From Bacillota bacterium (GTDB taxonomy: Bacteria; Bacillota; Sulfobacillia; Sulfobacillales; Sulfobacillaceae), in contig JAKACM010000023.1 of the NCBI GenBank assembly GCA_021821465.1, positions 1 to 53,589 of the forward strand: a stretch of DNA of 53,589 nucleotides, written 5' to 3'. Each line of letters opens with the position of its first letter. Position 1 is the stretch's first letter. Made by a program: the position numbers and the translations under genes. Of this stretch, positions 42,846 to 50,571 are shown one piece after another. A model generated the notes under the pieces. That model ran no database searches, had not been told where the DNA came from, and saw only the letters and a program-made list of their open reading frames with translations.

Positions 42846-43412
42846 GTGTGGAAGAAAGAGATTCGCCTTGCCGGATCCGGAGGCCAGGGTCTTGGACTCG
42901 CAGCCATTGTACTGGCCGAGGCCGCGCTCAAGGCGGGACTTCATGTCAGCACCTTGCAGTCGTACGGGCCGGAGGCCCGGGGAGGTGCCAGCCGATCCGA
43001 CGTCACTTTATGCGATCAAGAGATTGCTAATCCTTGGTTCTCCAAGCCGAGCGTTCTTCTCGCCTTAAACGAGAAGGCATGGATTAAATATGGCCTCGAA
43101 CTGGCCGAAGAGGACCTGGCGTTGGTGGACAGCGATTGGGTCAAGCTCCCTGAACGAAGGACCCTTTCTCAGATCCCATTGGAGCGTATAGCCAAAACGG
43201 AACTGAGGGAAAAACTGGCCGCGAATATGGTGGCCGTGGGTGCTCTCGCGGCACTGGTAGGGCGCATTCCGTTGCCCATCTTGGTTGAGGCGGCTCGCGT
43301 TCGTGCACCCAAAGGATTTGCCGGAATTAATCAGGAGGGCATCAAGCGGGGATGGGAATTGATGGAGGACTTAAAGGGAGGTGTCGATAATGGAGGCGCA
43401 CCAGGTGCTTGA
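42846..43412 (+). CDS. korC: 2-oxoacid:ferredoxin oxidoreductase, gamma subunit
   Basis: A 188-residue gamma subunit with EIRLAGSGGQGLGLAAIVLAEAA, LQSYGPEARGGASRSDVTL and NMVAVGALAALVGRI, typical of the CoA-binding gamma domain. It starts at GTG 42846, 2 nt after korB, with GGAGGAGG upstream, and runs 23 nt into the CoA-transferase gene. With korA and korB it forms a complete alpha-beta-gamma enzyme; the delta ferredoxin is apparently fused to IorB. Confidence 0.85.
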   Translation: MWKKEIRLAGSGGQGLGLAAIVLAEAALKAGLHVSTLQSYGPEARGGASRSDVTLCDQEIANPWFSKPSVLLALNEKAWIKYGLELAEEDLALVDSDWVKLPERRTLSQIPLERIAKTELREKLAANMVAVGALAALVGRIPLPILVEAARVRAPKGFAGINQEGIKRGWELMEDLKGGVDNGGAPGA

Positions 43413-44619
43413 CGGGATTAGGGTGCTGGATATATCCCAGGGCGCAGCCGGACCCAGTGCCGGCATGGTCCTAGGGGAATATGGAGCCACGGTGATTAAA
43501 GTGGACCCTCCGGAAGGCGACTGGGGAAGACGGCTTGGCCCTCCTTTTCTCGGTGAGGATGCGGCGGCATATATAGGGATGAACCGGAACAAACGTTCCG
43601 TGGTGATCAATTTGAAAACGGCGCAAGGTCCCCAAGTATTCAAAGCTCTTGCGGCAGAAAGCGACGTGATACTGGAAAGCTTTCGCCCAGGGGTCATGGA
43701 TCGGCTGGGTATTGGCTATTCTGTGCTCTCGCATCAACATCCGGACTTGATTTACTGTGCGATTTCCGCATTTGGTACCACAGGGCCCTGGCGGGATAAA
43801 CCGGGAGTTGACGGAATTATTCAAGCGATGAGTGGGTTAATGAGTGTAACCGGCGAGCCGGGGGGTCAGCCGGTAAAAGTCGGGGTGCCTGCCGCCGATA
43901 TGACGGCGGCTTTAATCGCCGTCCAAGGCATTTTGCTGGCCCTATTGGCACGTGCCCGGAGTGGCAAAGGGCAGCGAGTCGACGTCTCTCTTTTAGACAG
44001 TTTGTTTTTTTTCCAGACGGTGCCTTGGTCCATGTTCATGGTCAGTCATCAATCTCCGGGAAGACAGGGCAGTGCCGCCCCCTATTCGGCACCCAACGAA
44101 GTCTATCCCACCAAAGACGGCTTTCTGATGGTAGCCGCCTATTGGCCCCAAAGGTGGTCGCGGCTGACCCAAGTGTTGCAATGTCCGGAACTGGATCGGG
44201 ATCCGAGATTTTCTGAGGTGGGCGATAGAGTCGTTCACCGTGCGGAACTCTTTCGATTACTGGCGGAAAAGTTTCGAACGCGAAGCACCGAAGAATGGCG
44301 CCAGATCTTGGAAAAGGAGGATATTTTGTGTGCTCCCGTCATGGACTACGATCAATTGGCACAATTAGACCATGTGATGACACCCGAAAGTTTTCCCCGT
44401 CTGGAACATCCCGATTTGGGACTGACCCCCGGTGTGGGGATGCCGGCACAACTGGCGGACATGCCGCCCAAAGCTAGGTGCCCGGCTCCATTAGTTGGGG
44501 AACATTCCCGGGAGATCTTACAAGAATGGGGTTATGCTTCCCACGTCATTGATGACCTGATTGACCAAGGTGTTGTGTGGGAGAGGCCTCGGGCCTTAGC
44601 TAAAAGATCCCAAGACTAG
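43390..44619 (+). CDS. Family III CoA-transferase (CaiB/BbsE-F type)
   Basis: The 409-residue protein has the family signature: LDGIRVLDISQGAAGPSAGM, GATVIKVDPPEGDWGRR, RNKRSVVINLKTAQG, the catalytic Asp in VGVPAADMTAALIA, and SGKGQRVDVSLLDS. Such enzymes move CoA between carboxylates, for example succinyl-CoA to benzylsuccinate in BbsEF. It is the first gene of a run (CoA-transferase, hydratase, SDR, DUF35, thiolase) matching the bbs beta-oxidation set. ATG 43390 has GGGAGG 8 nt upstream. An arylalkylidene succinate such as phenylitaconate is my inferred acceptor; BbsEF uses two genes whereas only one is present. Confidence 0.8.
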   Translation: MEAHQVLDGIRVLDISQGAAGPSAGMVLGEYGATVIKVDPPEGDWGRRLGPPFLGEDAAAYIGMNRNKRSVVINLKTAQGPQVFKALAAESDVILESFRPGVMDRLGIGYSVLSHQHPDLIYCAISAFGTTGPWRDKPGVDGIIQAMSGLMSVTGEPGGQPVKVGVPAADMTAALIAVQGILLALLARARSGKGQRVDVSLLDSLFFFQTVPWSMFMVSHQSPGRQGSAAPYSAPNEVYPTKDGFLMVAAYWPQRWSRLTQVLQCPELDRDPRFSEVGDRVVHRAELFRLLAEKFRTRSTEEWRQILEKEDILCAPVMDYDQLAQLDHVMTPESFPRLEHPDLGLTPGVGMPAQLADMPPKARCPAPLVGEHSREILQEWGYASHVIDDLIDQGVVWERPRALAKRSQD

Positions 44620-44639
44620 GCTATTAGGAGGGGAGAAGT

Positions 44640-45422
44640 GTGGAGCAGTTATTGCAAAGAGAGAATCTGAACGGCGTGGTCCGAATCCGTATTAACCGGG
44701 AATCGGCCTTAAATGCCTTGACTCCGGAGATGTTAACGGATTTGCGAATGATGCTGGGTGAGATAGAGAACGATCCGAGCCTCAGGGTCATCATCTTGGC
44801 CGGTCAGAAAAAAGCCTTTTCCGTGGGAGCCGATATCAAAGGGAGGGTGGCCGAATATGATTTTGGGACGCTTAAGGATCCGCTGGGGGAGATTATTCGC
44901 GACTTGTTCGACTTCATCGAGAATCTCACCAAGCCGGTTATCGCCGCCTTAGCGGGGTACGTTTTGGGGGGAGGACTGGAACTGGCATTGGCAGCCGATG
45001 TTCGGATGGCCGATACCACAGCCAAATTGGGATTTCCCGAAGCCAACGTGGGGAGTCTGCCGGGGGCAGGAGGTACCCAAAGGCTGCCCCGGATTGTCGG
45101 TCCGAGCCGGGCTATGGCATTAATGTTTACTGCAGAACGCATTGATGCCGAACAGGCTTTTGCCTGGGGACTTGTGGACCGGGTGGTGGAAGAAGGAAAA
45201 CTCGACGAAGAGAGTCTCTTCTGGGCTCAGGTTATGGCCAAAAAAGCTCCATTGTCCCTGGCCTATATTAAGCAGTTGGTTCATCTTGCCTCCAATACCG
45301 ACATCAAGACGGGGATGGCATTGGAATCCTCGTGCCACACCATCTTGCGCAAGTCGAAAGACCGGGAAGAAGGAATGCGGGCCTTTGTGGAAAAGCGGCC
45401 GCCTCACTTTATCGGGCAATAG
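44640..45422 (+). CDS. Enoyl-CoA hydratase (BbsH-like position)
   Basis: A 260-residue crotonase with FSVGADIKGRV (oxyanion hole), GYVLGGGLELALAADVRMA and FPEANVGSLPGAGGTQRLPR. Both catalytic Glu residues (in GGLELA and FPEANVG) are present, as in true hydratases, unlike the Dch and Oah homologues in this window. It starts at GTG 44640 after GAGGGG. In the bbs-like gene order it would hydrate phenylitaconyl-CoA (benzylidenesuccinyl-CoA). A role in 3-hydroxypimelyl or crotonyl steps of lower beta-oxidation is the alternative. Confidence 0.8.
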   Translation: MEQLLQRENLNGVVRIRINRESALNALTPEMLTDLRMMLGEIENDPSLRVIILAGQKKAFSVGADIKGRVAEYDFGTLKDPLGEIIRDLFDFIENLTKPVIAALAGYVLGGGLELALAADVRMADTTAKLGFPEANVGSLPGAGGTQRLPRIVGPSRAMALMFTAERIDAEQAFAWGLVDRVVEEGKLDEESLFWAQVMAKKAPLSLAYIKQLVHLASNTDIKTGMALESSCHTILRKSKDREEGMRAFVEKRPPHFIGQ

Positions 45423-45461
45423 AACAAAAACCGAAACGATTGCGAAAGGAATTGATTAGGG

Positions 45462-46208
45462 ATGAAGGGATTTGAAGGACGAATAGCCCTTGTGACCGGC
45501 AGCGGCCAAGGGATCGGAGAGGCGATTGCCAAACGTTTGGCATTAGGCGGCGCCTTCGTTGTCCTAAATGATGTGGTGCCCCAAAGAGTAGAGGACGCTG
45601 CTGCCAAGATTGCCCCCGAGGGCCGAGCCGATTATTTCGTCAGTGACATTGCTACCAAAGAAGGGGCCGAGAAGTTGATGGGATATGCTCGGGAGAAATA
45701 CGGGCGGGTAGACATATTGGTGAATAATGCCGGGATCGCAAAAGATCGCTATTTGACCAAGATGTCGGATGAAGAATGGGAAGAGGTAATCCGTGTCAAT
45801 CTGAGCTCCCAATTTTTCACTTGCCGAGCTGCCGGCCGAATCATGATGGAACAAAAATACGGACGCATTATCAATATTGCTTCCCGGGCTTGGTTAGGGG
45901 GCCCGGGACAAGCTAACTACAGCGCATCGAAAGGGGGTGTGGTGAGTTTGACCCGAACACTGGCCTTGGAAATGGGAAAGTTTCAAATCACCAGCAATGT
46001 TGTGGCTCCCGGTTTAATTGACACCCCTTTGTACCGACAGTTAAAACCCGAAGTGCAAGAACGCCTAGCCAAGACCGTTCCCGTGGGTCGGGTGGGAACC
46101 TCGGAAGAGGTGGCGGACAGCGTAGCGTTTTTTGCCGATGATGATGCAGGGTATTTGAATGGCCAGGTTCTTTATGTTTGCGGAGGACGGAGTGTGGGGA
46201 GCTATTAG
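45462..46208 (+). CDS. Short-chain dehydrogenase (3-hydroxyacyl-CoA dehydrogenase type)
   Basis: A 248-residue SDR with the cofactor loop VTGSGQGIGEAIA, NNAGIAKD, catalytic Ser in IINIASRAW and YSASKGG (Tyr, Lys). It is FabG-like in sequence. The Asp after the second strand (VVLNDVVP) favours NAD over NADP. Located between the hydratase and the thiolase, it would oxidise the hydroxyacyl-CoA, in the model 2-(hydroxyphenylmethyl)succinyl-CoA to benzoylsuccinyl-CoA (BbsCD step; those are two SDR genes, here one). Confidence 0.8.
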   Translation: MKGFEGRIALVTGSGQGIGEAIAKRLALGGAFVVLNDVVPQRVEDAAAKIAPEGRADYFVSDIATKEGAEKLMGYAREKYGRVDILVNNAGIAKDRYLTKMSDEEWEEVIRVNLSSQFFTCRAAGRIMMEQKYGRIINIASRAWLGGPGQANYSASKGGVVSLTRTLALEMGKFQITSNVVAPGLIDTPLYRQLKPEVQERLAKTVPVGRVGTSEEVADSVAFFADDDAGYLNGQVLYVCGGRSVGSY

Positions 46209-46277
46209 ATGGAGTGCATGAGTCGAGTTTTCGGCTTAGTCTCAAAGGCAAAAAAGTCTTAAAAGGGGTGAAAAAAT

Positions 46278-46697
46278 ATGGCACAGATTCAAGAAGGAGT
46301 AAATGGTCCGGATCACTATGAACTGGATGGAAAGGCTGTTTATTTGCTGGGAAGTCAGTGTAATGCCTGTGGGGCGGTATTCTATCCGGAACAACCGGTA
46401 TGCGGACGTTGCGGTCATAGAAGCCACGAAAAAGTGCGACTAGGACCCAACGGCCTTCTTTATACCTGGACTCGGGTTCATCAGTCTACTCCCGAGTTCA
46501 AGACACCTTATGTGCTGAGTTATGTGGATTTTCCGCAAAATGTGCGGGTGTTGGTGCCATTGGTTGACAATGTGGAGCCAAAAGTCGGCATGGAAGTGGT
46601 CTTAACCTTGGCACCGGGTCCAAAACTTTCATCGGAGGGCCAATTCATGGAATTAGTCCATGTGGCACCCGCGACAAAGGAGGGGGAATCACGGTGA
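46278..46697 (+). CDS. DUF35 zinc-ribbon/OB-fold thiolase partner (BbsA-like)
   Basis: A 139-residue protein with an N-terminal zinc ribbon (CNACGAVFYPEQPVCGRCG) and an OB-fold domain (LLYTWTRVHQSTPEF, YVLSYVDFPQNVRVLVPL). Such DUF35 proteins form complexes with thiolases; BbsA with BbsB is the case in anaerobic toluene degradation. It starts at ATG 46278 behind AAAGGGGTG and overlaps the thiolase gene by 4 nt, a strong sign of complex formation. Confidence 0.85.
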   Translation: MAQIQEGVNGPDHYELDGKAVYLLGSQCNACGAVFYPEQPVCGRCGHRSHEKVRLGPNGLLYTWTRVHQSTPEFKTPYVLSYVDFPQNVRVLVPLVDNVEPKVGMEVVLTLAPGPKLSSEGQFMELVHVAPATKEGESR

Positions 46698-47842
46698 TCG
46701 GCAATGGCGTGTATGTGATTGGAGTGGGGATGACATCTTTCGGCAAACATCCCGAAAGTACGGCAGCGGATTTGGCTGCGGAAGCAATATTGGGCGCACT
46801 GGATGACGGAGGTGTCCAAGCTTCAGATATTGAAGCAGCCTGGGTTGGCCATGTCTATCAGGGAATGGCCATGGGTCAGAGGGGCCTCGGTGCGGCCGGT
46901 ATGTCGGGATTGCCTATAACAAACGTGGAAAATGCCTGCAGCAGCGGTTCTACGGCGATTTTCGACGCGGCGACGGCTCTTAAGGCCGGGCTCTATGATG
47001 TGGTTTTGGCTTGCGGAGTGGAATTATTGTCCACGCGATTTCGCGGAGCCTTGGCTCCCGATGAATCGGATATCGAGGCGCAAATAGGACTCACCATGCC
47101 GGCGGTCTATGCCATGCGTGCACGCCGGCATATGGAACAATATGGGACGACGTCCAGAATGCTTGCGGCCATTGCATCTAAGAACAAATTCAATGCCTCT
47201 CTCAATCCTCTGGCTCAGTTCAAGAAACCTGTCTCCGTGGATGAGGTGCTGGCGGGGCGTATGATAGCCGATCCCTTGCATTTGCACGAATGTGCTCCCG
47301 TTTCGGACGGTGCGGCGGCAGTGGTATTGATCAGCGAAAGAAAACTTAATCAATATGGCGCCTCGCGGGCGGTGAAACTTGCCGCTTCCGAATTGCGCAG
47401 CGGCAAGTTGGAAGTGGGACTGCCCGACATGACGATAGAAGATTTGACTTGGCGAACAGCCCAAGCGGCATACCGACACGCAGAATTGGGCCCCGAAGAT
47501 GTAGACATGGCCGAGGTGCATGACTGTTTCAGTATTGCCGAGGCTACGCGCGTGGAGGGGTTGAAACTTTACCCTCTGGGTGAATATCCCGCTCGGGTGG
47601 AAAAGGGTGAGGCCAATTTGAACGGACGGCTGCCGGTCAATATGAGTGGAGGGCTCTTAGGCAAGGGACATCCTCTCGGGGCTACCGGTGTCGCCCAAGT
47701 GATAGAAATCGTCAAACAATTGCGTCACGAAGCAGGGGATAGGCAAATCCAAAATGCCAGAGTTGGTCTGGCGCATTGCCGGGGGGGCAAGGCCAGAGGT
47801 GTGGAAGGAACGGCTTGCACCGTCAATATTCTGACACTTTAA
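46694..47842 (+). CDS. Thiolase (SCP-X/BbsB type)
   Basis: A 382-residue thiolase with the nucleophile in VENACSSGSTAIFDAATAL, the His motif EVHDCFSIAEATRVEGL, GHPLGATGVAQVIE and a C-terminal CRGGKARGVEGTACTVNI. It lacks the classic acetoacetyl-CoA thiolase pattern and belongs to the group that works with DUF35 proteins. GTG 46694 overlaps the DUF35 stop. The inferred reaction is thiolytic cleavage of benzoylsuccinyl-CoA to benzoyl-CoA and succinyl-CoA. Generic 3-oxoacyl-CoA thiolysis is possible. Confidence 0.85.
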   Translation: MIGNGVYVIGVGMTSFGKHPESTAADLAAEAILGALDDGGVQASDIEAAWVGHVYQGMAMGQRGLGAAGMSGLPITNVENACSSGSTAIFDAATALKAGLYDVVLACGVELLSTRFRGALAPDESDIEAQIGLTMPAVYAMRARRHMEQYGTTSRMLAAIASKNKFNASLNPLAQFKKPVSVDEVLAGRMIADPLHLHECAPVSDGAAAVVLISERKLNQYGASRAVKLAASELRSGKLEVGLPDMTIEDLTWRTAQAAYRHAELGPEDVDMAEVHDCFSIAEATRVEGLKLYPLGEYPARVEKGEANLNGRLPVNMSGGLLGKGHPLGATGVAQVIEIVKQLRHEAGDRQIQNARVGLAHCRGGKARGVEGTACTVNILTL

Positions 47843-47856
47843 GTGAGGCGACTAGG

Positions 47857-49023
47857 ATGGCCATTGAAGCGCAAATCCCCACGTTATTAGGGAGTCAGGA
47901 ACTCATTGGCGTTCGCTGTACGGTTATGCGGGGAGGTACCAGCAAAGCGGTTTTTTTGCCGGCCGAGGTGGTACCCGAATCGGAATCTGACCGAAAACGG
48001 TTCCTTTTGGCACTGATGGGCAGTCCGGATCCTCGTCAGATTGACGGATTAGGCGGTGCCGATCTCTTGACCACAAAAGTCGCGATTATCGGAGGGCCTA
48101 CGCGTAAGGACGCGGATTTGGATTACACTTTTGCCCAGGTATCAGTGACTCGCCCCGAGGTATATTTCGACATGAATTGCGGGAACATTTCCTCGGCAGT
48201 GGGGGTCTATGCCCTGGAAAAAGGTCTCATACCGGCCCAAGAACCTCTCACTCGCATCCGTATTCACAATCGCAACACTCATACCATTCTTTTGAGTGAT
48301 GTTCCCGTTAAAGGGAATCATGCCTTGATCGAGGGCGATTGCATGGTGGACGGTGTGCCGGGAACCGGGGCCGGGGTGAAAATGGACTACCATCTCACCG
48401 CTGGGGGTGCGACCAGATCGCTGTTGCCAACCGGCCATGCCCAGGATCTGATTGCGGTCAAGGGATGGGGGGAGTTCAGAATCTCGGTGGTCGACATTGC
48501 CAATGTGGGCTTTATGGTGTCGGCCGAAGATGTCGGGTTGGACCCATCCAAGCTCCCAAAGGTACCGGATCAGGAACTGTTGCGTAAAATGGACGCCATC
48601 CAAAGGGCTGTGGCCCGCAATCTGGGTATGGCCGAAGGGCAGTTGACACCCATTCCCGTCATTGTCGCGCCGCCCCATGATTTTGCTACCGTTGTTGGAG
48701 GCATTGCCATAAAGGGTCATCAAGTGGACATCGTCTCGGAGGTAATTGGGGGACAGCCACTCACACTTCATAAGGCATTTCCCGGAACCACCAGCGTGAC
48801 TCTTGCCGTAGCGGCAAAAATTCCGGGAACGGTGGCGTACGAACTCACTCGGAAAGAGGACACGCACTCGGTTCGGATAGGACATCCCAGCGGCCAGATG
48901 GAGGTAGGGGTCCGTGTCTCTTTCTCCGATGAAGGTTTTCCGGTCGTTAAGGAGGCGTCCTATCTTCGGACGGCTCGTTTGCTTATGGACGGCATCACGT
49001 ATTTGAGGCGTTCCAGGCTTTAA
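47857..49023 (+). CDS. prpF: PrpF-family carbon-carbon double-bond isomerase
   Basis: The 388-residue protein has the PrpF signatures CTVMRGGTSKAVFLPAE, IDGLGGADLLTTKVAIIG, FDMNCGNISSAVGVYALE, GVPGTGAGVKMD and the C-terminal RTARLLMDGITYL. The family includes aconitate isomerases, 4-oxalomesaconate tautomerase and 3-methylitaconate delta-isomerase, all of which shift a double bond next to carboxylates using the MRGGTSK Lys and NCGN Cys. ATG 47857 gives the normal length; the open frame continues into the thiolase. With a LeuCD-like dehydratase in the same region, an isomerisation of benzylmaleate to phenylitaconate is inferred. Confidence 0.85.
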   Translation: MAIEAQIPTLLGSQELIGVRCTVMRGGTSKAVFLPAEVVPESESDRKRFLLALMGSPDPRQIDGLGGADLLTTKVAIIGGPTRKDADLDYTFAQVSVTRPEVYFDMNCGNISSAVGVYALEKGLIPAQEPLTRIRIHNRNTHTILLSDVPVKGNHALIEGDCMVDGVPGTGAGVKMDYHLTAGGATRSLLPTGHAQDLIAVKGWGEFRISVVDIANVGFMVSAEDVGLDPSKLPKVPDQELLRKMDAIQRAVARNLGMAEGQLTPIPVIVAPPHDFATVVGGIAIKGHQVDIVSEVIGGQPLTLHKAFPGTTSVTLAVAAKIPGTVAYELTRKEDTHSVRIGHPSGQMEVGVRVSFSDEGFPVVKEASYLRTARLLMDGITYLRRSRL

Positions 49024-49129
49024 AGTCTCAATGGGAAAGCTTAGCCAATGAAGACGGCAAATCTCCGCTCAGGCTACGCTTCCCCATCTCAAAATGCAGG
49101 TCAAAATAGGAAGAAAGAAGGGACCGCAA

Positions 49130-50419
49130 GTGGTGAGTAAAACCCAGACGGGTCTCACAGGCGTCCGTTATCCTTCTTACCGCTGGGTCGTCGTGCTGGT
49201 GATTTTTCTGCTGGCATTGTTTCAAAACATGTCACTTTTGACGACCAGCATTATCAATCCGGTCTTATTAAAGACGTTTCATTTTTCTACGGCGCAGGTA
49301 GGTATGTTAAGTTCTGTGGCCGGATGGATCGCTATTCCCATGGCCTTGGTCGGCGGATACGCGGCCGATCGCTGGGGACCCAAAGTAGTCGGCGGGATTT
49401 TTTTGGCGGTGGCCTCCATTAGCAATTTTCTGTGGGCGGGAGCCGGTACGATGGGTTCAATGATCCTGGCCCGGATTGTTTACGGTTTCGGAGGGACCGG
49501 GGGATCCACACCGGTGGGAAACCGCATCATTGGATATTGGACCCCTAAGCCTGAGCGGGGACGAGCAGCAGCCATTTTTAATTTTAGTTTCCCGTTGGGG
49601 GTTCTGATTTTGACAGGCGTGGGAGCCCCTTTGGAATTTCTGTGGGGATGGCAAGCTCCTCTCATCGGCTTGGGAATTCTGGGATTGATCGTTCTCATTC
49701 TTTGGATGTTGCTGGTGTCAAACCGACCCGACCAGAACCGTTTTGTTCCCCCTGCTCAAAGTCATTACCTGAACGAACCGGAGGAGTCAGAGAAAATTCC
49801 CTTGAAGACCATCATTGCTTCGCCAACTCTCACCGGCACGGGAATCGCCTGGGGGCTTTCGGGATGGTCCTTCGTCTTTTTGGTGGCATGGCTTCCCGCT
49901 TACTTTGTGATGGTGAAGCACCTGAATATCATGCAGGCGGGATTTGCGGCGGTAGGGCCCTGGATCGGGGGAGCGGTGATGGGCCTTTTGGCGGGATTTA
50001 TTACCGACTACGTTTTTGCTCGCACCAAAAACCTGCGGGTGGCCCGAACCTATCTCGCGGCTTTGGGACAATTTGTCTTTGGCCTCGCGATTTTATCGAC
50101 TCTCTTTGCCCAGTCTGTGATTACGGTGGCCATTTTGCTCTTTATCGCCGAGAGTCTCAATGAACTGTCCGCTTCCATTTTCCAGGTCATTCCCGTTGAC
50201 ACTTTGGCTCGTCGGGCGGGTTCGGCCACAGGATGGATTTTCTTGTTGGCCCAGCTTATGGTGACACTGTCTCCACTCATTACCGGGGCGTTCTTGATTC
50301 ATGGCACAGAGTTCTTGCCTGCATTTTTGGTCGCGGGGATTTTGCCCTTGATTGGAGGCGTGGTGCTTCTCACCATGGTCTATCCCGGGCAATTGGGGCG
50401 AAACCGAGGGCCTGTCTAA
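49130..50419 (+). CDS. MFS transporter, ACS-like
   Basis: A 429-residue transporter with 12 hydrophobic segments. It has AQVGMLSSVAGWIAIPMALVGGYAADRWGPK (helices 1-2 and the loop 2-3 motif) and VYGFGGTGGSTPVGNRIIGYWTP (helix 4), typical of anion:cation symporter-like MFS proteins that carry organic and aromatic carboxylates. GTG 49130 has GAAGGGA 6 nt upstream; ATG 49094 is in frame but lacks a site. Followed by a benzoate-CoA ligase, it most likely imports benzoate, 4-hydroxybenzoate or an arylacetate. Confidence 0.75.
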   Translation: MVSKTQTGLTGVRYPSYRWVVVLVIFLLALFQNMSLLTTSIINPVLLKTFHFSTAQVGMLSSVAGWIAIPMALVGGYAADRWGPKVVGGIFLAVASISNFLWAGAGTMGSMILARIVYGFGGTGGSTPVGNRIIGYWTPKPERGRAAAIFNFSFPLGVLILTGVGAPLEFLWGWQAPLIGLGILGLIVLILWMLLVSNRPDQNRFVPPAQSHYLNEPEESEKIPLKTIIASPTLTGTGIAWGLSGWSFVFLVAWLPAYFVMVKHLNIMQAGFAAVGPWIGGAVMGLLAGFITDYVFARTKNLRVARTYLAALGQFVFGLAILSTLFAQSVITVAILLFIAESLNELSASIFQVIPVDTLARRAGSATGWIFLLAQLMVTLSPLITGAFLIHGTEFLPAFLVAGILPLIGGVVLLTMVYPGQLGRNRGPV

Positions 50420-50571
50420 AGAGGGAAAGAAGGGAGCCAAAGTGGACAAGAATGACCCCAAGGCAGCACAGAAAGAGGGGGGTATAACTGTCTGGTCACC
50501 GGTCTCATAGTTCCCACATGGATTTGAGGAGTCCCGGTATTGGGGTGACAGAACAAGAAAGAGGGGTCTTT

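Noticed and set aside
43390..47842. Toluene-type bbs operon
   Set aside because: No benzylsuccinate synthase, its activase or a BbsG-like acyl-CoA dehydrogenase is in the window, and only one CoA-transferase and one SDR gene are present.
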